The notes under the pieces: generated by a model
The model's input: the letters and a program-made list of their open reading frames with translations, nothing else
What the model was told of the DNA's origin: nothing
The model's database searches: none
From: Enterobacter sp. R4-368
Lineage (GTDB): Bacteria > Pseudomonadota > Gammaproteobacteria > Enterobacterales > Enterobacteriaceae
Direction: 5' to 3'
NCBI RefSeq assembly: GCF_000410515.1
Contig: NC_021500.1
Span: 2,976,001 to 3,040,000 of the forward strand
Length of the DNA stretch: 64,000 nt
Translations under genes and position numbers: made by a program
Shown: in pieces, positions 50,554 through 64,000 of the stretch
Numbering within the stretch: position 1 is the stretch's first letter
How the letters are laid out: every line of letters starts with the position of its first letter

Positions 50554-51546
50554 TTGGCGACCATGAAGGATGTTGCCCGCCTGGCGGGCGTTTCCACTTC
50601 AACCGTTTCCCACGTAATTAACAAAGATCGCTTTGTCAGTGAGGCTATCCGCGAAAAAGTGGAAACGGCGATCAAGACGCTGAACTACGCGCCTTCTGCT
50701 ATCGCGCGTAGCCTGAAGATCAACCAGACGCGTACGATTGGCATGCTGATCACCGCCAGTACCAACCCCTTTTACTCGGAGCTGGTACGCGGCGTGGAGC
50801 GTAGCTGCTTCGAGCGGGGTTACAGTCTGGTGCTGTGCAACACCGAGGGTGACGAGCAGCGGATGAACCGCAACCTGGAAACATTGATGCAAAAACGCGT
50901 CGATGGATTGTTGTTGCTGTGTACCGAAACGCACCAGCCTTCGCAAGAGATTATGCAGCGCTACCCTTCAATTCCCACAGTAATGATGGACTGGGCACCC
51001 TTCGACGGTGACAGCGATTTGATTCAGGATAACTCGTTGCTCGGCGGCGATATGGCGACCCAGTATTTGATCAACAAAGGCCATACGCGTATTGCCTGCA
51101 TTACCGGTCCGCTGGATAAGACTCCTGCACGTCTGCGGCTGGAAGGGTATCGCGAAGCGATGGCCCGTGCCGGGTTGGTGATCCGTGAAGGGGATGAGAT
51201 CGAGAGCGATTTTGAGTTTGGCGGCGGTTTCGACGCGATGCAGGCACTGCTGGCAATGCACGAACGCCCGCAGGCGGTATTTATTGGTAATGATGCGATG
51301 GCCGTTGGCGCCTATCAGGCGCTGTACCAGGCCGGGCTGAAAATCCCGCAGGATATGGCGATCGTTGGTTATGACGACATTGAACTGGCGCGCTACATGA
51401 CGCCGCCGCTCACCACTATTCATCAGCCGAAAGATGAACTGGGTGAGCTGGCGATTGATGTGCTTATTCACCGTATTGCGGAGCCTGGCCTGCAACAGCA
51501 GCGTTTGCAGCTCACGCCAATATTGATGGAGCGCGGCTCAGCCTGA
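50554..51546 (+). CDS. rbsR: Ribose operon repressor RbsR
   Basis: 330 aa LacI/GalR-family repressor, TTG start at 50554, 3 bp after rbsK. Helix-turn-helix [20 protein letters not shown] at residues 4-23, hinge helix SAIARSLK, then a periplasmic-binding-like effector domain. In E. coli it also links ribose with purine genes. The gene ends overlapping hsrA tail to tail by 9 bp. Confidence 0.98.
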   Translation: MATMKDVARLAGVSTSTVSHVINKDRFVSEAIREKVETAIKTLNYAPSAIARSLKINQTRTIGMLITASTNPFYSELVRGVERSCFERGYSLVLCNTEGDEQRMNRNLETLMQKRVDGLLLLCTETHQPSQEIMQRYPSIPTVMMDWAPFDGDSDLIQDNSLLGGDMATQYLINKGHTRIACITGPLDKTPARLRLEGYREAMARAGLVIREGDEIESDFEFGGGFDAMQALLAMHERPQAVFIGNDAMAVGAYQALYQAGLKIPQDMAIVGYDDIELARYMTPPLTTIHQPKDELGELAIDVLIHRIAEPGLQQQRLQLTPILMERGSA

Positions 51547-52941
51547 CTTTTTGTGCCGTTCTTTAATCAGGTTGCGACCATCTTTTGCTTTCAACAACAT
51601 AAACACTAACGCGGAAATCAGCGTGATCGCGCCCATAGTGATAAAGGTGTAGTGGAATTGCTCCACTGTGTTTGTGCTGTCAAACCCTTCATAGAAACGC
51701 AGCACCGCTGCGCTAACCGCCACGCCGAGGCTAATCGACAGTTGCTGTGTTACCGCCAGCACACTATTACCGCTGCTGGCGTTCTCGTCAGTTAAGTCTG
51801 CAAGCGTAATAGTGTTCATTGAGGTGAACTGCGTGGACATTGCCATCCCCAGGATGAACAGCGGCAATACCAGCATCCATATTGCCATTGCCGGTGTTTG
51901 TAAGGCGAACTGGGCAATCATCAAACCAATAAACAGCGTGATTCCCACCAGTGTTTTACGGTAACCAAGCCAGCGTAATATCTGGGTTACCATCGATTTT
52001 GCGAGGATAGAACCCAGCGCGGTGGGAGCCATCATGCAACCAGCGATCAATGCCGGATACCCGAACCCCACCTGTAACATCAGCGGCATCAGGAAAGGAA
52101 CGCAGCCGGTACCCAACCGCGAAGCTATGTTCCCGGCGATCCCGACGGAGAAGGTGCGGGTGTTAAACAGGTTGAGTGAGATCAGCGGCGTTGGATGGCG
52201 ACGCGCGTGGCGAACGTAGGCCAGTAGCAGCAAAATGCCGCTCAGAATGATAGTAAAAGCGATCCAACTGGCGACCAGCTTCTCACCAAACAACTCCATT
52301 CCGCTTGAGAACAGCACCAGGCTCAAACCGAACAGGAAAAAACCGCCCATATCGAAACTGCGTCGTGGCGTGGTGAAGTTCGGCATGTATTTGCGGGCAT
52401 AAAACAGACCGGCGAGGCCAATCGGAATATTAATTAAGAAGATCCAATGCCAGCTTGCCCAGGTAACTAACACGCCGCCCATTACCGGTCCCAGAATCGG
52501 CCCGACCAGCCCTGGCATGGTGACGAAGTTCAGTACCGGCAGCAATTCGCTACGCGGATAAGCCCGAAGCAAAGCCAGGCGTGCAACCGGCATCATCATC
52601 GCGCCGCCGATCCCCTGAATCACGCGGAACACGACCAGCATCGGTAATGAATTAGAAAGTGCGCAGGCCAGCGAGCCAAGGGTAAACAGGCTAACTGCCA
52701 GCATAAAGACGCGCCGTGTGCCGAAGCGATCGGCCAGCCAGCCGCTCATGGGGATAAGCATGGCGACGGTCAGTGTGTAGCTGATAATCGCCGATTGCAT
52801 TGCTAAAGGGGAACGCCCAAGGCTTTGTGCTATTGCGGGGAGTGCGGTGTTAAGGATCGTGGCATCCAGTGCCTGCATAAAAAAAGCCATTGCCGCAATC
52901 CACGGCAGGCCGGCCATACTGCGCGCTTTCTTCTCTGTCAT
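51538..52941 (-). CDS. hsrA: MFS transporter HsrA (YieO), DHA2 drug-proton antiporter type
   Basis: 467 aa from the ATG at 52939-52941 ([15 protein letters not shown]); an upstream in-frame start would overlap yieP. About fourteen membrane segments, with the MFS loop motif [10 protein letters not shown] near residue 75 and the DHA2 antiporter motif [10 protein letters not shown] near 155. Named for an effect on flagellar and homocysteine phenotypes in E. coli; transported substrate uncertain. It is 11 bp downstream of yieP, likely its target operon. Confidence 0.95.
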   Translation of the reverse strand: MTEKKARSMAGLPWIAAMAFFMQALDATILNTALPAIAQSLGRSPLAMQSAIISYTLTVAMLIPMSGWLADRFGTRRVFMLAVSLFTLGSLACALSNSLPMLVVFRVIQGIGGAMMMPVARLALLRAYPRSELLPVLNFVTMPGLVGPILGPVMGGVLVTWASWHWIFLINIPIGLAGLFYARKYMPNFTTPRRSFDMGGFFLFGLSLVLFSSGMELFGEKLVASWIAFTIILSGILLLLAYVRHARRHPTPLISLNLFNTRTFSVGIAGNIASRLGTGCVPFLMPLMLQVGFGYPALIAGCMMAPTALGSILAKSMVTQILRWLGYRKTLVGITLFIGLMIAQFALQTPAMAIWMLVLPLFILGMAMSTQFTSMNTITLADLTDENASSGNSVLAVTQQLSISLGVAVSAAVLRFYEGFDSTNTVEQFHYTFITMGAITLISALVFMLLKAKDGRNLIKERHKKSG

Positions 52942-52952
52942 ACCTGGTCCTG

Positions 52953-53642
52953 TTAATTCGGCGTATTCAATAATAGCTGGCACGCCCGGAACGCGCTGTC
53001 GCCATCGCTTTCCTGGATGGCGTCCACAATCGCCTGGTGAAGGTCGAGCTTGACCACTTCATTTTGTGTAATAGAGGTAAAGTAGGTGTGATAGATAGAA
53101 TGAAACAGTGTGGAGAATGAAATAAGAAACGGGTTATCGCTCATCGCATAAATATGTTCATGCCATGCCATATCGACTTCTACCCAGCGTTCGCGGTTGA
53201 AGTTCTTTTTCAGCAACACCATCTCTTCCATTAATGTATTGAGATACGCTTTTTGTTCCGCGCTACCCAGCGTGGCGGCGAGCAGACACGCCTGAGGCTC
53301 AAGACTGCTGCGCATAATGAGAAAGTGTTGAACAACGTCCTGGAAGTTATCCTCATGCATCCACCAGGAGAGCAGTTCCTTATCAAGGAAGTTCCAGTTT
53401 CCGCGCGGCATGACGCGAGTACCAATACGCGGGCGGGGAAGCACCATCCCTTTTGCGGTTAATGTCTTTACCGCTTCTCTGACCGCGGTGCGGCTTACGC
53501 CAAACTTCTCACCCAGCTCCATCTCACCCGGCAGAATACTTCCTGGAGCATATTCTCCCTTCAGGATTTGTTGCGCCAGTTTCTCAGCCAGAACCCAGGA
53601 GATGTTTTTCTGCGCGGCAAGTTGTTGTGCGTTTAGCGGCAT
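52953..53642 (-). CDS. yieP: FadR-type GntR-family regulator YieP
   Basis: 229 aa. N-terminal winged helix-turn-helix [25 protein letters not shown] at about residues 47-71, then an all-helical FCD ligand domain with histidines for metal binding ([13 protein letters not shown]). Effector not established with certainty. It probably controls itself and hsrA. It marks the left flank of rrnC in E. coli. Confidence 0.95.
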   Translation of the reverse strand: MPLNAQQLAAQKNISWVLAEKLAQQILKGEYAPGSILPGEMELGEKFGVSRTAVREAVKTLTAKGMVLPRPRIGTRVMPRGNWNFLDKELLSWWMHEDNFQDVVQHFLIMRSSLEPQACLLAATLGSAEQKAYLNTLMEEMVLLKKNFNRERWVEVDMAWHEHIYAMSDNPFLISFSTLFHSIYHTYFTSITQNEVVKLDLHQAIVDAIQESDGDSAFRACQLLLNTPN

Positions 53643-54100
53643 TTTTACTTCCTTATTTCTTTATTTCACTGGCTAGTATGCCATTCGATACCTTTCAGTG
53701 GTGGTAAAAACAGCGAAATCGGCAATTTATGCCGCTTTTTACCACGCTTTGTTGAAAAAAGAGACGGTTGAAAAGTTTTTTGAAATTAGGGGTTGTCAGC
53801 GGGAATTAACTCCCTATAATGCGCCTCCACTGACACGGCACAACGGCAAACACACCGGCCTGTCAGGTGAAGCAATCTGAAAATAAACAGTTGACTTCAC
53901 AGCGGGAAAGCGTAGTATACGCAACCCGCGCCGCAGCAAAAAGCGAGGCGGCACTGCTCTTTAACAATTTATCAGACAATCTGTGTGGGCACTCAGGGTG
54001 ACTGGATTCTTGACGTCCTCGGACGAAAAATGAATATCAAGTCTCAACGAGTGAACACGTAATTCATTACGAAGTTTAATTCATTGAGCATCAAACTTTT
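53643..54100 (+). promoter_or_regulatory. rrn promoters P1 and P2 and 16S leader
   Basis: P1: TTGTCA (53793-53798), 16 bp, TATAAT (53815-53820), followed by a GCGCC discriminator-like sequence. P2: TTGACT (53891-53896), 16 bp, TAGTAT (53913-53918). The leader contains the boxA-like CTGCTCTTTAACAATTTATC (53955-53974) for antitermination. AT-rich Fis/UP-element DNA lies before P1. No protein gene in this 458-bp stretch. Confidence 0.88.
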
Positions 54101-55640
<1,540 letters not shown>

Positions 55641-55710
55641 CCTTAAAGAACCTGCCTCTGCAGTGTCCACACAGATTGTCTGATGAAATACGAGCAGTAA
55701 AAATCTCTGC

Positions 55711-55787
<77 letters not shown>

Positions 55788-55897
55788 AATTTTCCCTGAA
55801 TACTGCGTTGTCAAATGACTCGCATACTGATTGTATGCTTCGCCATTTGACGCCTTGTCTCAGGAAAAATTACGGGTATACGGGATTTAACTACGAT

Positions 55898-55973
55898 GGG
55901 GCTATAGCTCAGCTGGGAGAGCGCCTGCTTTGCACGCAGGAGGTCTGCGGTTCGATCCCGCATAGCTCCACCA
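55898..55973 (+). tRNA. alaT: tRNA-Ala (TGC anticodon)
   Basis: 76 nt including encoded CCA, matching E. coli tRNA-Ala1B. Anticodon TGC at 55931-55933. The spacer with Ile and Ala tRNAs corresponds to E. coli rrnA/rrnD/rrnH type, not rrnC. Confidence 0.98.
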
Positions 55974-56151
55974 TCTTTACTGTTCGGCACAAGAAAACTT
56001 CAGAGTACACATTCTGTGTGTGCTGCGAAGTTTTGCTCTTTAAAAATCTGGATCAAGCTGAAAATTGAAACACTGAACAGTGCGAACTGTTCTGTGAGTC
56101 TCTCAAATTTTCGCGACACGCGGATGTTCACGAAACATCTTCGGGTTGTGA

Positions 56152-59057
<2,906 letters not shown>

Positions 59058-59146
59058 ACAACGCCGAAGATGTTTTGGCGTGAGAGACATGAAATCAGCC
59101 TGATACAGATTAGGTCAGGGCGTGAGAACGGTCTGACAACAGAATT

Positions 59147-59266
59147 TGCCTGGCGGCAGTAGCGCGGTGGTCCCACCTGACCCCATGCCGAACTCAGAAG
59201 TGAAACGCCGTAGCGCCGATGGTAGTGTGGGGTCTCCCCATGCGAGAGTAGGGAACTGCCAGGCAT
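59147..59266 (+). rRNA. rrf: 5S ribosomal RNA
   Basis: 120 nt, TGCCTGGCGG to CTGCCAGGCAT, with closing stem intact. Single 5S copy in the operon, followed by no tRNA genes. Confidence 0.98.
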
Positions 59267-59279
59267 TAATTAAGTGAAG

Positions 59280-59306
59280 AGGCCATCCTGACGGATGGCC
59301 TTTTTG
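59280..59306 (+). terminator. rrn operon terminator
   Basis: AGGCCATCC pairs with GGATGGCCT around TGAC and is followed by TTTTGCGTTTTT, 14 bp past 5S; the classic rrn T1 form. A GATTGCTG/CAGCAATC hairpin (59342-59362) follows. Confidence 0.92.
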
Positions 59307-59472
59307 CGTTTTTACGCTGTGAACTCACGCCCTGCGATGCTGATTGCTGGTTTTCAGCAATCCTCTGTGCGTGACGGAAAAAGCAGCATGCCTCCGGAGC
59401 CAGCGCACAACAGGCGTGACTGCCTGTCCGGAACAAAGCCCCATGTGAAACATGGCATTGAGTCCTAAAAAA

Positions 59473-59982
59473 CTAACCCACTTGCCTCATCCAGCGCAAA
59501 ATAAACGTTACTATCTGCTCAATATCATTCAGGTTTAGTACCGGCACACCCTGCCTCAGAGGGATATCACTGGCAATGGCGATAACATGCTTGTCCAGCG
59601 TTAACTCCGCTAAATCATGACCGCAGTCATGCCGCCAGAGCAGGATCTTAGGCACTGCCTCATGTTTAAAACCCTCGACTAATACCAGATCCAGTTTTGT
59701 TGCATCCATTCTGCTAACCAGATATGCCAAATCCAGCTCGGCTTCATCTGGGGTTTCTGTCATTAACGCCCATCGTTGTGAACTGGCAACCAACGTTTGC
59801 GCCGCACCTGCTTTACGTAATTCATAGCTGTCTTTACCGGGCTTATCGACGTCCATATCGTGATGAGTATGTTTGATTAAGCCCGGACGAATACCTTGTT
59901 CGCAGAGAGCTGGAATCAACTTCTTAAGCAGCGTCGTTTTGCCGGTTCCGCTCCAGGCAGCAATAGCAAGTAGTGGGATCAT
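59473..59982 (-). CDS. mobB: Molybdopterin-guanine dinucleotide biosynthesis adaptor MobB
   Basis: 169 aa GTP-binding protein that assists MobA. P-loop [14 protein letters not shown] near residue 8; the family TPDEAELDL and VEGFKHE segments are present. Starts within the mobA stop (4-bp ATGA overlap). In E. coli mobBA lies directly to the right of rrnA. Confidence 0.96.
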   Translation of the reverse strand: MIPLLAIAAWSGTGKTTLLKKLIPALCEQGIRPGLIKHTHHDMDVDKPGKDSYELRKAGAAQTLVASSQRWALMTETPDEAELDLAYLVSRMDATKLDLVLVEGFKHEAVPKILLWRHDCGHDLAELTLDKHVIAIASDIPLRQGVPVLNLNDIEQIVTFILRWMRQVG

Positions 59983-60566
59983 GTTCTCTCCTGCCAGTGC
60001 GCGAGATCATCAGGGGTGTTCACATTTGTGAATGCGGATTTCACATCACTACAATCCACCGAATGTCCTCCGGCTTGTCGCATAAATACCATCACTCGAC
60101 GTTCGCCGCTGGCGAGATAATCCTGCAAAAATGGTAAAATGCTGCGGTGTACCAGAGCAATTGCCGGGTGATCTCGTTCGCCATCATTAGCCCACACTGC
60201 CGGCGCATTATGCTGCCGGTTCTTTTGTAACCGAGCCATAAGATCCGTTGGTATACGCGGCGTATCGCACGGGCAAAACAGAAACCACTCCCCATCGCTT
60301 TGCTGCATAACGGAGAGAATTCCCGCCAGCGGGCCGGGAAAATCATCCAGCGTATCTGTGAGGATGGGTAAGCCACTGGCGCGATAGATTTCAAGGTTTC
60401 GATTGGCGCTGATAACTAAGCTGGATACCTGTGGTGCCAGCCGTTCCGCAACATGTTGCCACAGCGGTTTGCCATTTAACTCCTGCAGCCCTTTATCTTT
60501 TCCACCCATCCGCGAGGCTTTTCCTCCTGCCAGCACCACACCTGTTACTGCACTACTGTCCGTCAC
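59979..60566 (-). CDS. mobA: Molybdenum cofactor guanylyltransferase MobA
   Basis: Attaches GMP to molybdopterin, making the cofactor used by DMSO/nitrate-reductase-type enzymes. 195 aa if started at GTG 60564-60566 (VTDSSAVTG), which has AGAGG upstream and matches E. coli (194 aa); a frame open 41 codons further overlaps yihD on the other strand. Nucleotide-binding signature [18 protein letters not shown] at residues 9-26, metal site CPCDTP. Confidence 0.95.
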   Translation of the reverse strand: MTDSSAVTGVVLAGGKASRMGGKDKGLQELNGKPLWQHVAERLAPQVSSLVISANRNLEIYRASGLPILTDTLDDFPGPLAGILSVMQQSDGEWFLFCPCDTPRIPTDLMARLQKNRQHNAPAVWANDGERDHPAIALVHRSILPFLQDYLASGERRVMVFMRQAGGHSVDCSDVKSAFTNVNTPDDLAHWQERT

Positions 60567-60635
60567 CCTTATCGCCTCTTTTATTGTGGGTTTTACCCTG
60601 CTAACGTGTCTGTACCCAGAGTAAGGAGCACGATT

Positions 60636-60905
60636 ATGAAATGTAAACGCCTGAATGAAGTTATCGAACTTCTCCAGCCCGCATGGCAAAAAGAGCCGGA
60701 GCTTAATTTAGTGCAATTTTTGCAGAAACTGGCGCAAGAGTCAGGTTATCAAGGCGACCTGGTGGATTTAAGTGATGACATCCTGATCTATCACCTGAAA
60801 ATGCGCGACTCCTCGAAAGATGCGGTGATCCCCGGCATTCAGAAGGATTATGAAGAGGATTTTAAAACCGCGCTGTTGCGCGCGCGCGGCGTGATTAAAG
60901 AGTAA
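60636..60905 (+). CDS. yihD: DUF1040 protein YihD
   Basis: 89 aa from ATG 60636 with AAGGAG upstream, matching E. coli length ([17 protein letters not shown]). Small, acidic, mainly helical cytoplasmic protein of unknown function. Divergent from mobA; 75 bp ahead of srkA and possibly co-transcribed with srkA-dsbA. Confidence 0.95.
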   Translation: MKCKRLNEVIELLQPAWQKEPELNLVQFLQKLAQESGYQGDLVDLSDDILIYHLKMRDSSKDAVIPGIQKDYEEDFKTALLRARGVIKE

Positions 60906-60980
60906 AAGCTTGTAAGCGGCGCAACCGAATACGCTACGAAATGATATCCTGAATTATTAGTCGTATTTTCGGATCCCAGG

Positions 60981-61967
60981 ATGACCTGCAACGCCTTTAC
61001 TTTTCAGACATTACACCCGGATACCATTATGGATGCGCTGTTTGAGCAGGGGATCCGGGTGGATTCCGGGCTTACCCCGCTTAACAGCTATGAAAACCGC
61101 GTTTATCAGTTTCAGGATGAAGATCGCAAACGCTATGTGGTGAAGTTTTACCGCCCGGCGCGTTGGTCTGCAGAACAAATTCTTGAAGAGCATGAATTTG
61201 CTTTAGATTTGCAGCGTGATGACGTGCCAGTTGCGGCCCCGCTCGCTTTCAACAATCAAACCTTACTCACGCATCAGGACTTCTTTTTCGCCGTTTTCCC
61301 AAGCGTTGGCGGCCGTCAGTTTGAAGCCGACAACCTGGAGCAAATGGAGTGGGTGGGCCGCTACCTTGGCCGTATGCATCAAACCGGCAGTAAAAAGCGT
61401 TTTACAAGTCGTCCTGAAATAGGCGTTAAAGAATATCTGATTGAGCCACGCCAACTTTTTGAAACATCAACGCTCGTTCCTTCTGCTTTAAAAGATGAAT
61501 TTTTGCGTGCAGCCGATAAGCTTATCGATGCTGTAATGGCGCAATGGCATAATCGTTTTAATCTTCTGCGTCTGCATGGTGATTGCCATGCAGGGAATAT
61601 TCTCTGGCGAGACGGGCCAATGTTCGTTGATTTAGACGATGCCCGTAATGGCCCCGCCGTACAGGATCTCTGGATGTTGCTACACGGCGATAAAGCCGAG
61701 CAGCGTATGCAACTGGAGATAATTGTCGAGGCCTACGAAGAATTCAGTGAATTCAACATGGCTGAGCTGGGGTTAATGGAGCCGCTACGCGCCATGCGCC
61801 TGGTTTACTATCTGGCATGGCTGATTCGTCGTTGGGACGATCCAGCATTTCCCAAAAATTTTCCGTGGCTGAGTAGTGAAGATCACTGGCGCAGGCAAAT
61901 ATTGATTTTTCTTGAACAGGTGAAAGTTCTTCAAGAACCACCTTTAGCATTAACACCAATGTATTAA
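60981..61967 (+). CDS. srkA: Stress-response serine/threonine kinase SrkA (YihE/RdoA)
   Basis: 328 aa, the E. coli length. Aminoglycoside-phosphotransferase-like kinase fold: catalytic loop [12 protein letters not shown] near residue 200 and metal-binding VDLDDA near 217. In E. coli it is Cpx-induced and counters MazF-linked death. It is 16 bp before dsbA, the known rdoA-dsbA operon. Confidence 0.97.
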   Translation: MTCNAFTFQTLHPDTIMDALFEQGIRVDSGLTPLNSYENRVYQFQDEDRKRYVVKFYRPARWSAEQILEEHEFALDLQRDDVPVAAPLAFNNQTLLTHQDFFFAVFPSVGGRQFEADNLEQMEWVGRYLGRMHQTGSKKRFTSRPEIGVKEYLIEPRQLFETSTLVPSALKDEFLRAADKLIDAVMAQWHNRFNLLRLHGDCHAGNILWRDGPMFVDLDDARNGPAVQDLWMLLHGDKAEQRMQLEIIVEAYEEFSEFNMAELGLMEPLRAMRLVYYLAWLIRRWDDPAFPKNFPWLSSEDHWRRQILIFLEQVKVLQEPPLALTPMY

Positions 61968-61983
61968 ATGGAGAGAGTTGACC

Positions 61984-62607
61984 ATGAAGAAGATTTGGCT
62001 GGCGCTGGCAGGAATGATTCTGGCTTTTAGCGCCTCAGCAGCACAACCTACAGACGGCAAGCAATTTATTACGCTTGATAAGCCAGTGGCGGGAGAGCCG
62101 CAGGTGCTTGAGTTCTTCTCGTTTTATTGCCCGCATTGCTACGACTTTGAACAGGTCTGGCATGTTGCTGACGCGGTGAAGAAGAAGCTGCCAGAAGGGA
62201 CAAAAATGACCAAATACCACGTGGAATTCTTAGGCCCACTGGGTAAAGAGATGACGCAGGCGTGGGCTGTGGCCATGGCGCTTGGTGTGGAAGATAAAAT
62301 CACCTCTCCACTGTTTGAAGCCGTGCAGAAAACGCAAACCGTGAAGTCTGTTGCTGATATTCGCGATGTCTTCATCAGCGCGGGCGTGAAAGGCGAAGAG
62401 TATGATGCTGCGTGGAACAGCTTCGTGGTGAAATCGCTGGTTGCTCAGCAAGAAAAAGCGGCTGCGGATTTACAACTGCAGGGTGTTCCTGCCATGTTTG
62501 TTAACGGGAAATACCAGGTTAACCTGCAGGGTATGGACGGGAGCAGCCTGGATGCCTTCGTTCAGGACTACGCAAATACCGTGAAATATCTGGTTGAGAA
62601 GAAGTAA
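61984..62607 (+). CDS. dsbA: Periplasmic thiol:disulfide oxidoreductase DsbA
   Basis: 207 aa precursor from ATG 61984 with a 19-residue signal peptide ending FSASA. Introduces disulfide bonds into exported proteins and is reoxidised by DsbB. Active site CPHC at precursor residues 49-52 (30-33 of the mature protein) and cis-proline in GVPAMF. Compared with E. coli, the segment after KYHVEFLG is one residue shorter. In E. coli yihF follows; here it is missing. Confidence 0.98.
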   Translation: MKKIWLALAGMILAFSASAAQPTDGKQFITLDKPVAGEPQVLEFFSFYCPHCYDFEQVWHVADAVKKKLPEGTKMTKYHVEFLGPLGKEMTQAWAVAMALGVEDKITSPLFEAVQKTQTVKSVADIRDVFISAGVKGEEYDAAWNSFVVKSLVAQQEKAAADLQLQGVPAMFVNGKYQVNLQGMDGSSLDAFVQDYANTVKYLVEKK

Positions 62608-62612
62608 AAATA

Positions 62613-62637
62613 ACGCCGGTCACTGACCGGCGTTTTT
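62613..62637. terminator. Terminator between dsbA and yihG
   Basis: ACGCCGGT pairs with ACCGGCGT around CACTG and is followed by TTTT, 6 bp past dsbA. The yihG stop codon lies inside the loop region. Confidence 0.85.
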
Positions 62638-63528
62638 GTATTCTGCTTTGATAGTATCAATCAGTTCGTCTTTTCCAAGCCACAGTTTATTCAGCCACTG
62701 CTGGAAACGCCGTTTAAAATTCTTATCGTTAACGTAGTCCCCATGTAGCGCTTCATCCACCGGCAATAAATTGACTCGCACGACAATACGCGTCAGCTTA
62801 CCGCTGAGCATATCAAAGAACGGCGTCCGGTCGTTTTCCGGATAACAGAGCGTAACATCAAGCAATTTATCGAACTGTTTACCCAATACATTTAGCGCCA
62901 TGGCAACACCTGCTGCTTTTGGCGACAGCAGGTTTTTGAAAGAAGAGCGTGTCTGTTGGCGTTTTTCTTCCGTAAAGCGTGAGCCTTCAACAAAGTTCAC
63001 AATAGTGGTTGGGTGAAAGCGAAATTTCTCGCATGAACGGCGCGTAGTTTCGACATCTTTACCCCGACGTTCAGGGTGGCGAATCAGATAACTTCTGGAG
63101 TAACGACGCATAAAAGGCATATCCAGCGCCCAGCAGGCTAGGCCAATAAAAGGTACCCACGCCAGTTGCTGTTTAAGGAAATATTTGTTCATGGGAATAT
63201 GTTTACGAAACAGTACACATAACACCACAATATCTGCCCAACTATGATGATTGCAGATCAGCAAATACCAGTTCTTCTTATCCAGGCCTTCGAGCCCTTC
63301 AACATCCCATTTTAAATAAGGGTTGAGATGCAATAACCAGGAAAGCCCTTCACACCAGCAATACATCATAAAATTGCAGAAAGCGGAGATCGCGCGCCAT
63401 ACCGCAGGAACGGGAATTAACAGCTTGAGCATTCCGGCGATAATAATGGGCACGGAGCAAAAAATGGTAACCAATATGGTGAGCAGGACACTCAAAAATA
63501 GAGTGGCTACCGCAAGGAATCTCGACAT
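62620..63528 (-). CDS. yihG: 1-acyl-sn-glycerol-3-phosphate acyltransferase-family protein YihG
   Basis: 302 aa from the ATG at 63526-63528 ([13 protein letters not shown]). The frame is open twelve codons further to a GTG (63562-63564), and E. coli YihG starts about eleven residues earlier than this ATG, so the longer form is possible; neither start has a strong ribosome-binding site. One or two N-terminal membrane helices. Acyltransferase motifs: NHHSWAD (HX4D) near residue 92 and [12 protein letters not shown] near 182. YihG acts in phospholipid acyl-chain synthesis in E. coli. Confidence 0.93.
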   Translation of the reverse strand: MSRFLAVATLFLSVLLTILVTIFCSVPIIIAGMLKLLIPVPAVWRAISAFCNFMMYCWCEGLSWLLHLNPYLKWDVEGLEGLDKKNWYLLICNHHSWADIVVLCVLFRKHIPMNKYFLKQQLAWVPFIGLACWALDMPFMRRYSRSYLIRHPERRGKDVETTRRSCEKFRFHPTTIVNFVEGSRFTEEKRQQTRSSFKNLLSPKAAGVAMALNVLGKQFDKLLDVTLCYPENDRTPFFDMLSGKLTRIVVRVNLLPVDEALHGDYVNDKNFKRRFQQWLNKLWLGKDELIDTIKAEYKNAGQ

Positions 63529-63950
63529 AGTTATATTATTCAGAAAGTTAGCTGCTAAAAGCACACTAAAACAAGCGCAAGGCGCAGATCTTAACAGAAA
63601 ACGGTTATCAGGAATGCTTAAACCTTGCTGGTAATACCTGAGGAATTATTGGCAATAAATCAAATCAAAATTACTTATATCCACACAGCGTAAATTGTCA
63701 GCAAATAGCAATAACGATCATCTTTTATATTATAACTCATTGAATATAAATAATTTGTATAATCCTGCGATGGGCGAAATGGCACAAAAGTCCAGCCTGA
63801 TAAAAACTATTCACAAACTTATCCACAGGATGTTTATGCGAGCGATCCCGACGATCGCGAAATCTTTTCGGCATTTTCCGCGAAAAACTCATGTTTTCTC
63901 CCTGTCTGTGGCATCCTTTAACCATAATTTGATAAACAGGCATGGACATC
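63529..63950. promoter_or_regulatory. yihG-polA divergent region
   Basis: 422 bp, AT-rich on the left. It should hold the yihG (minus) and polA (plus) promoters. A perfect DnaA box is at 63819-63827. AGGCATGGACATC precedes the polA ATG. Open frames in it look like noise. Confidence 0.6.
63819..63827 (+). promoter_or_regulatory. DnaA box upstream of polA
   Basis: TTATCCACA, perfect consensus, 124 bp before polA. A DnaA effect on polA transcription has been described in E. coli. Confidence 0.8.
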
Positions 63951-64000
63951 ATGGTTCAGATCCCAGAAAACCCACTTATCCTTGTTGACGGCTCGTCTTA
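63951..64000 (+). CDS. polA: DNA polymerase I, first codons (partial)
   Basis: The last 50 bases read MVQIPENPLILVDGSS, matching the E. coli PolA N-terminus, with the start of the 5'-nuclease domain (LVDGSS). The gene continues beyond the window. Position after yihG agrees with E. coli. Confidence 0.95.
   Translation, partial: MVQIPENPLILVDGSS

Noticed and set aside
55800..55865. Near-symmetric sequence between tRNA-Ile and tRNA-Ala that looked like a repeat element.
   Set aside because: The same hairpin spacer exists in E. coli Ile/Ala rrn spacers, so it is ordinary rRNA-processing structure.
60567..60689. 41-residue N-terminal extension of MobA overlapping yihD.
   Set aside because: The GTG at 60566 has a ribosome-binding site and gives the usual length; the extension is antisense to the yihD start.

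Overview
The window is a chromosomal stretch around the replication origin of a member of the Enterobacteriaceae. Gene order, protein lengths and near-identity of remembered landmarks (gyrB-recF-dnaN-dnaA, rpmH-rnpA-yidD-yidC-mnmE, the atp operon, mnmG-oriC-mioC-asnC-asnA) follow Escherichia coli and Salmonella closely. It is not E. coli K-12: tnaCAB, mdtL and yidZ are missing after mnmE, a secreted pectate-lyase-like gene lies between atpC and glmU, yihF is missing after dsbA, and the 16S variable regions differ. I do not commit to a genus; a plant- or gut-associated Enterobacter/Citrobacter/Kosakonia-type organism would fit.

Layout. 1-6.9 kb (minus strand): first codons of yidA, then gyrB, recF, dnaN, dnaA, and the dnaA/rpmH divergent promoter region. 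6.9-10.8 kb (plus): rpmH, rnpA, yidD, yidC, mnmE. 10.9-16.1 kb: yieE-like phosphopantetheinyl transferase, chrR, adeP (minus, with a PurR-like box), yieH, cbrC and an ADP-ribosylglycohydrolase. 16-25 kb (minus): phoU-pstB-pstA-pstC-pstS with Pho boxes, an unrecognised membrane protein in the glmS-pstS gap next to attTn7, then glmS and glmU. 25.4-27.5 kb (plus): the PL9-like lyase with a KdgR-like operator. A candidate 23-codon gene with two perfect CRP palindromes follows on the minus strand. 27.8-38 kb (minus): atpCDGAHFEBI, rsmG, mnmG, then oriC. 38.3-43.4 kb: mioC, asnC, asnA (plus), viaA, ravA. 43.6-51.5 kb (plus): kup and rbsDACBKR. 51.5-53.6 kb (minus): hsrA, yieP. 54.1-59.3 kb: a complete rrn operon with tRNA-Ile and tRNA-Ala in the spacer. 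59.5-64 kb: mobB/mobA (minus), yihD, srkA, dsbA (plus), yihG (minus), and the first codons of polA.

The genes are mostly core: replication initiation and clamp loading, ribosome and RNase P, membrane insertion, tRNA modification, high-affinity phosphate uptake, amino-sugar synthesis, ATP synthase, K+ and ribose uptake, molybdenum cofactor finishing, and disulfide formation. Transcription runs away from oriC for most strongly expressed operons.

The most interesting points are: (1) the rrn operon joins the left flank of E. coli rrnC (yieP) to the right flank of rrnA (mobBA), implying an rrn-mediated chromosomal rearrangement or an assembly mis-join; (2) the KdgR-box-controlled pectate-lyase-like gene in the atp-glm gap; (3) the CRP-flanked candidate small peptide beside it; (4) a 146-bp insertion separating dnaN from recF; (5) an accessory membrane-protein gene just past attTn7. 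I found no insertion sequence, prophage, CRISPR array or clearly broken gene. Product calls rest on recall of family sequences, not on a database search.
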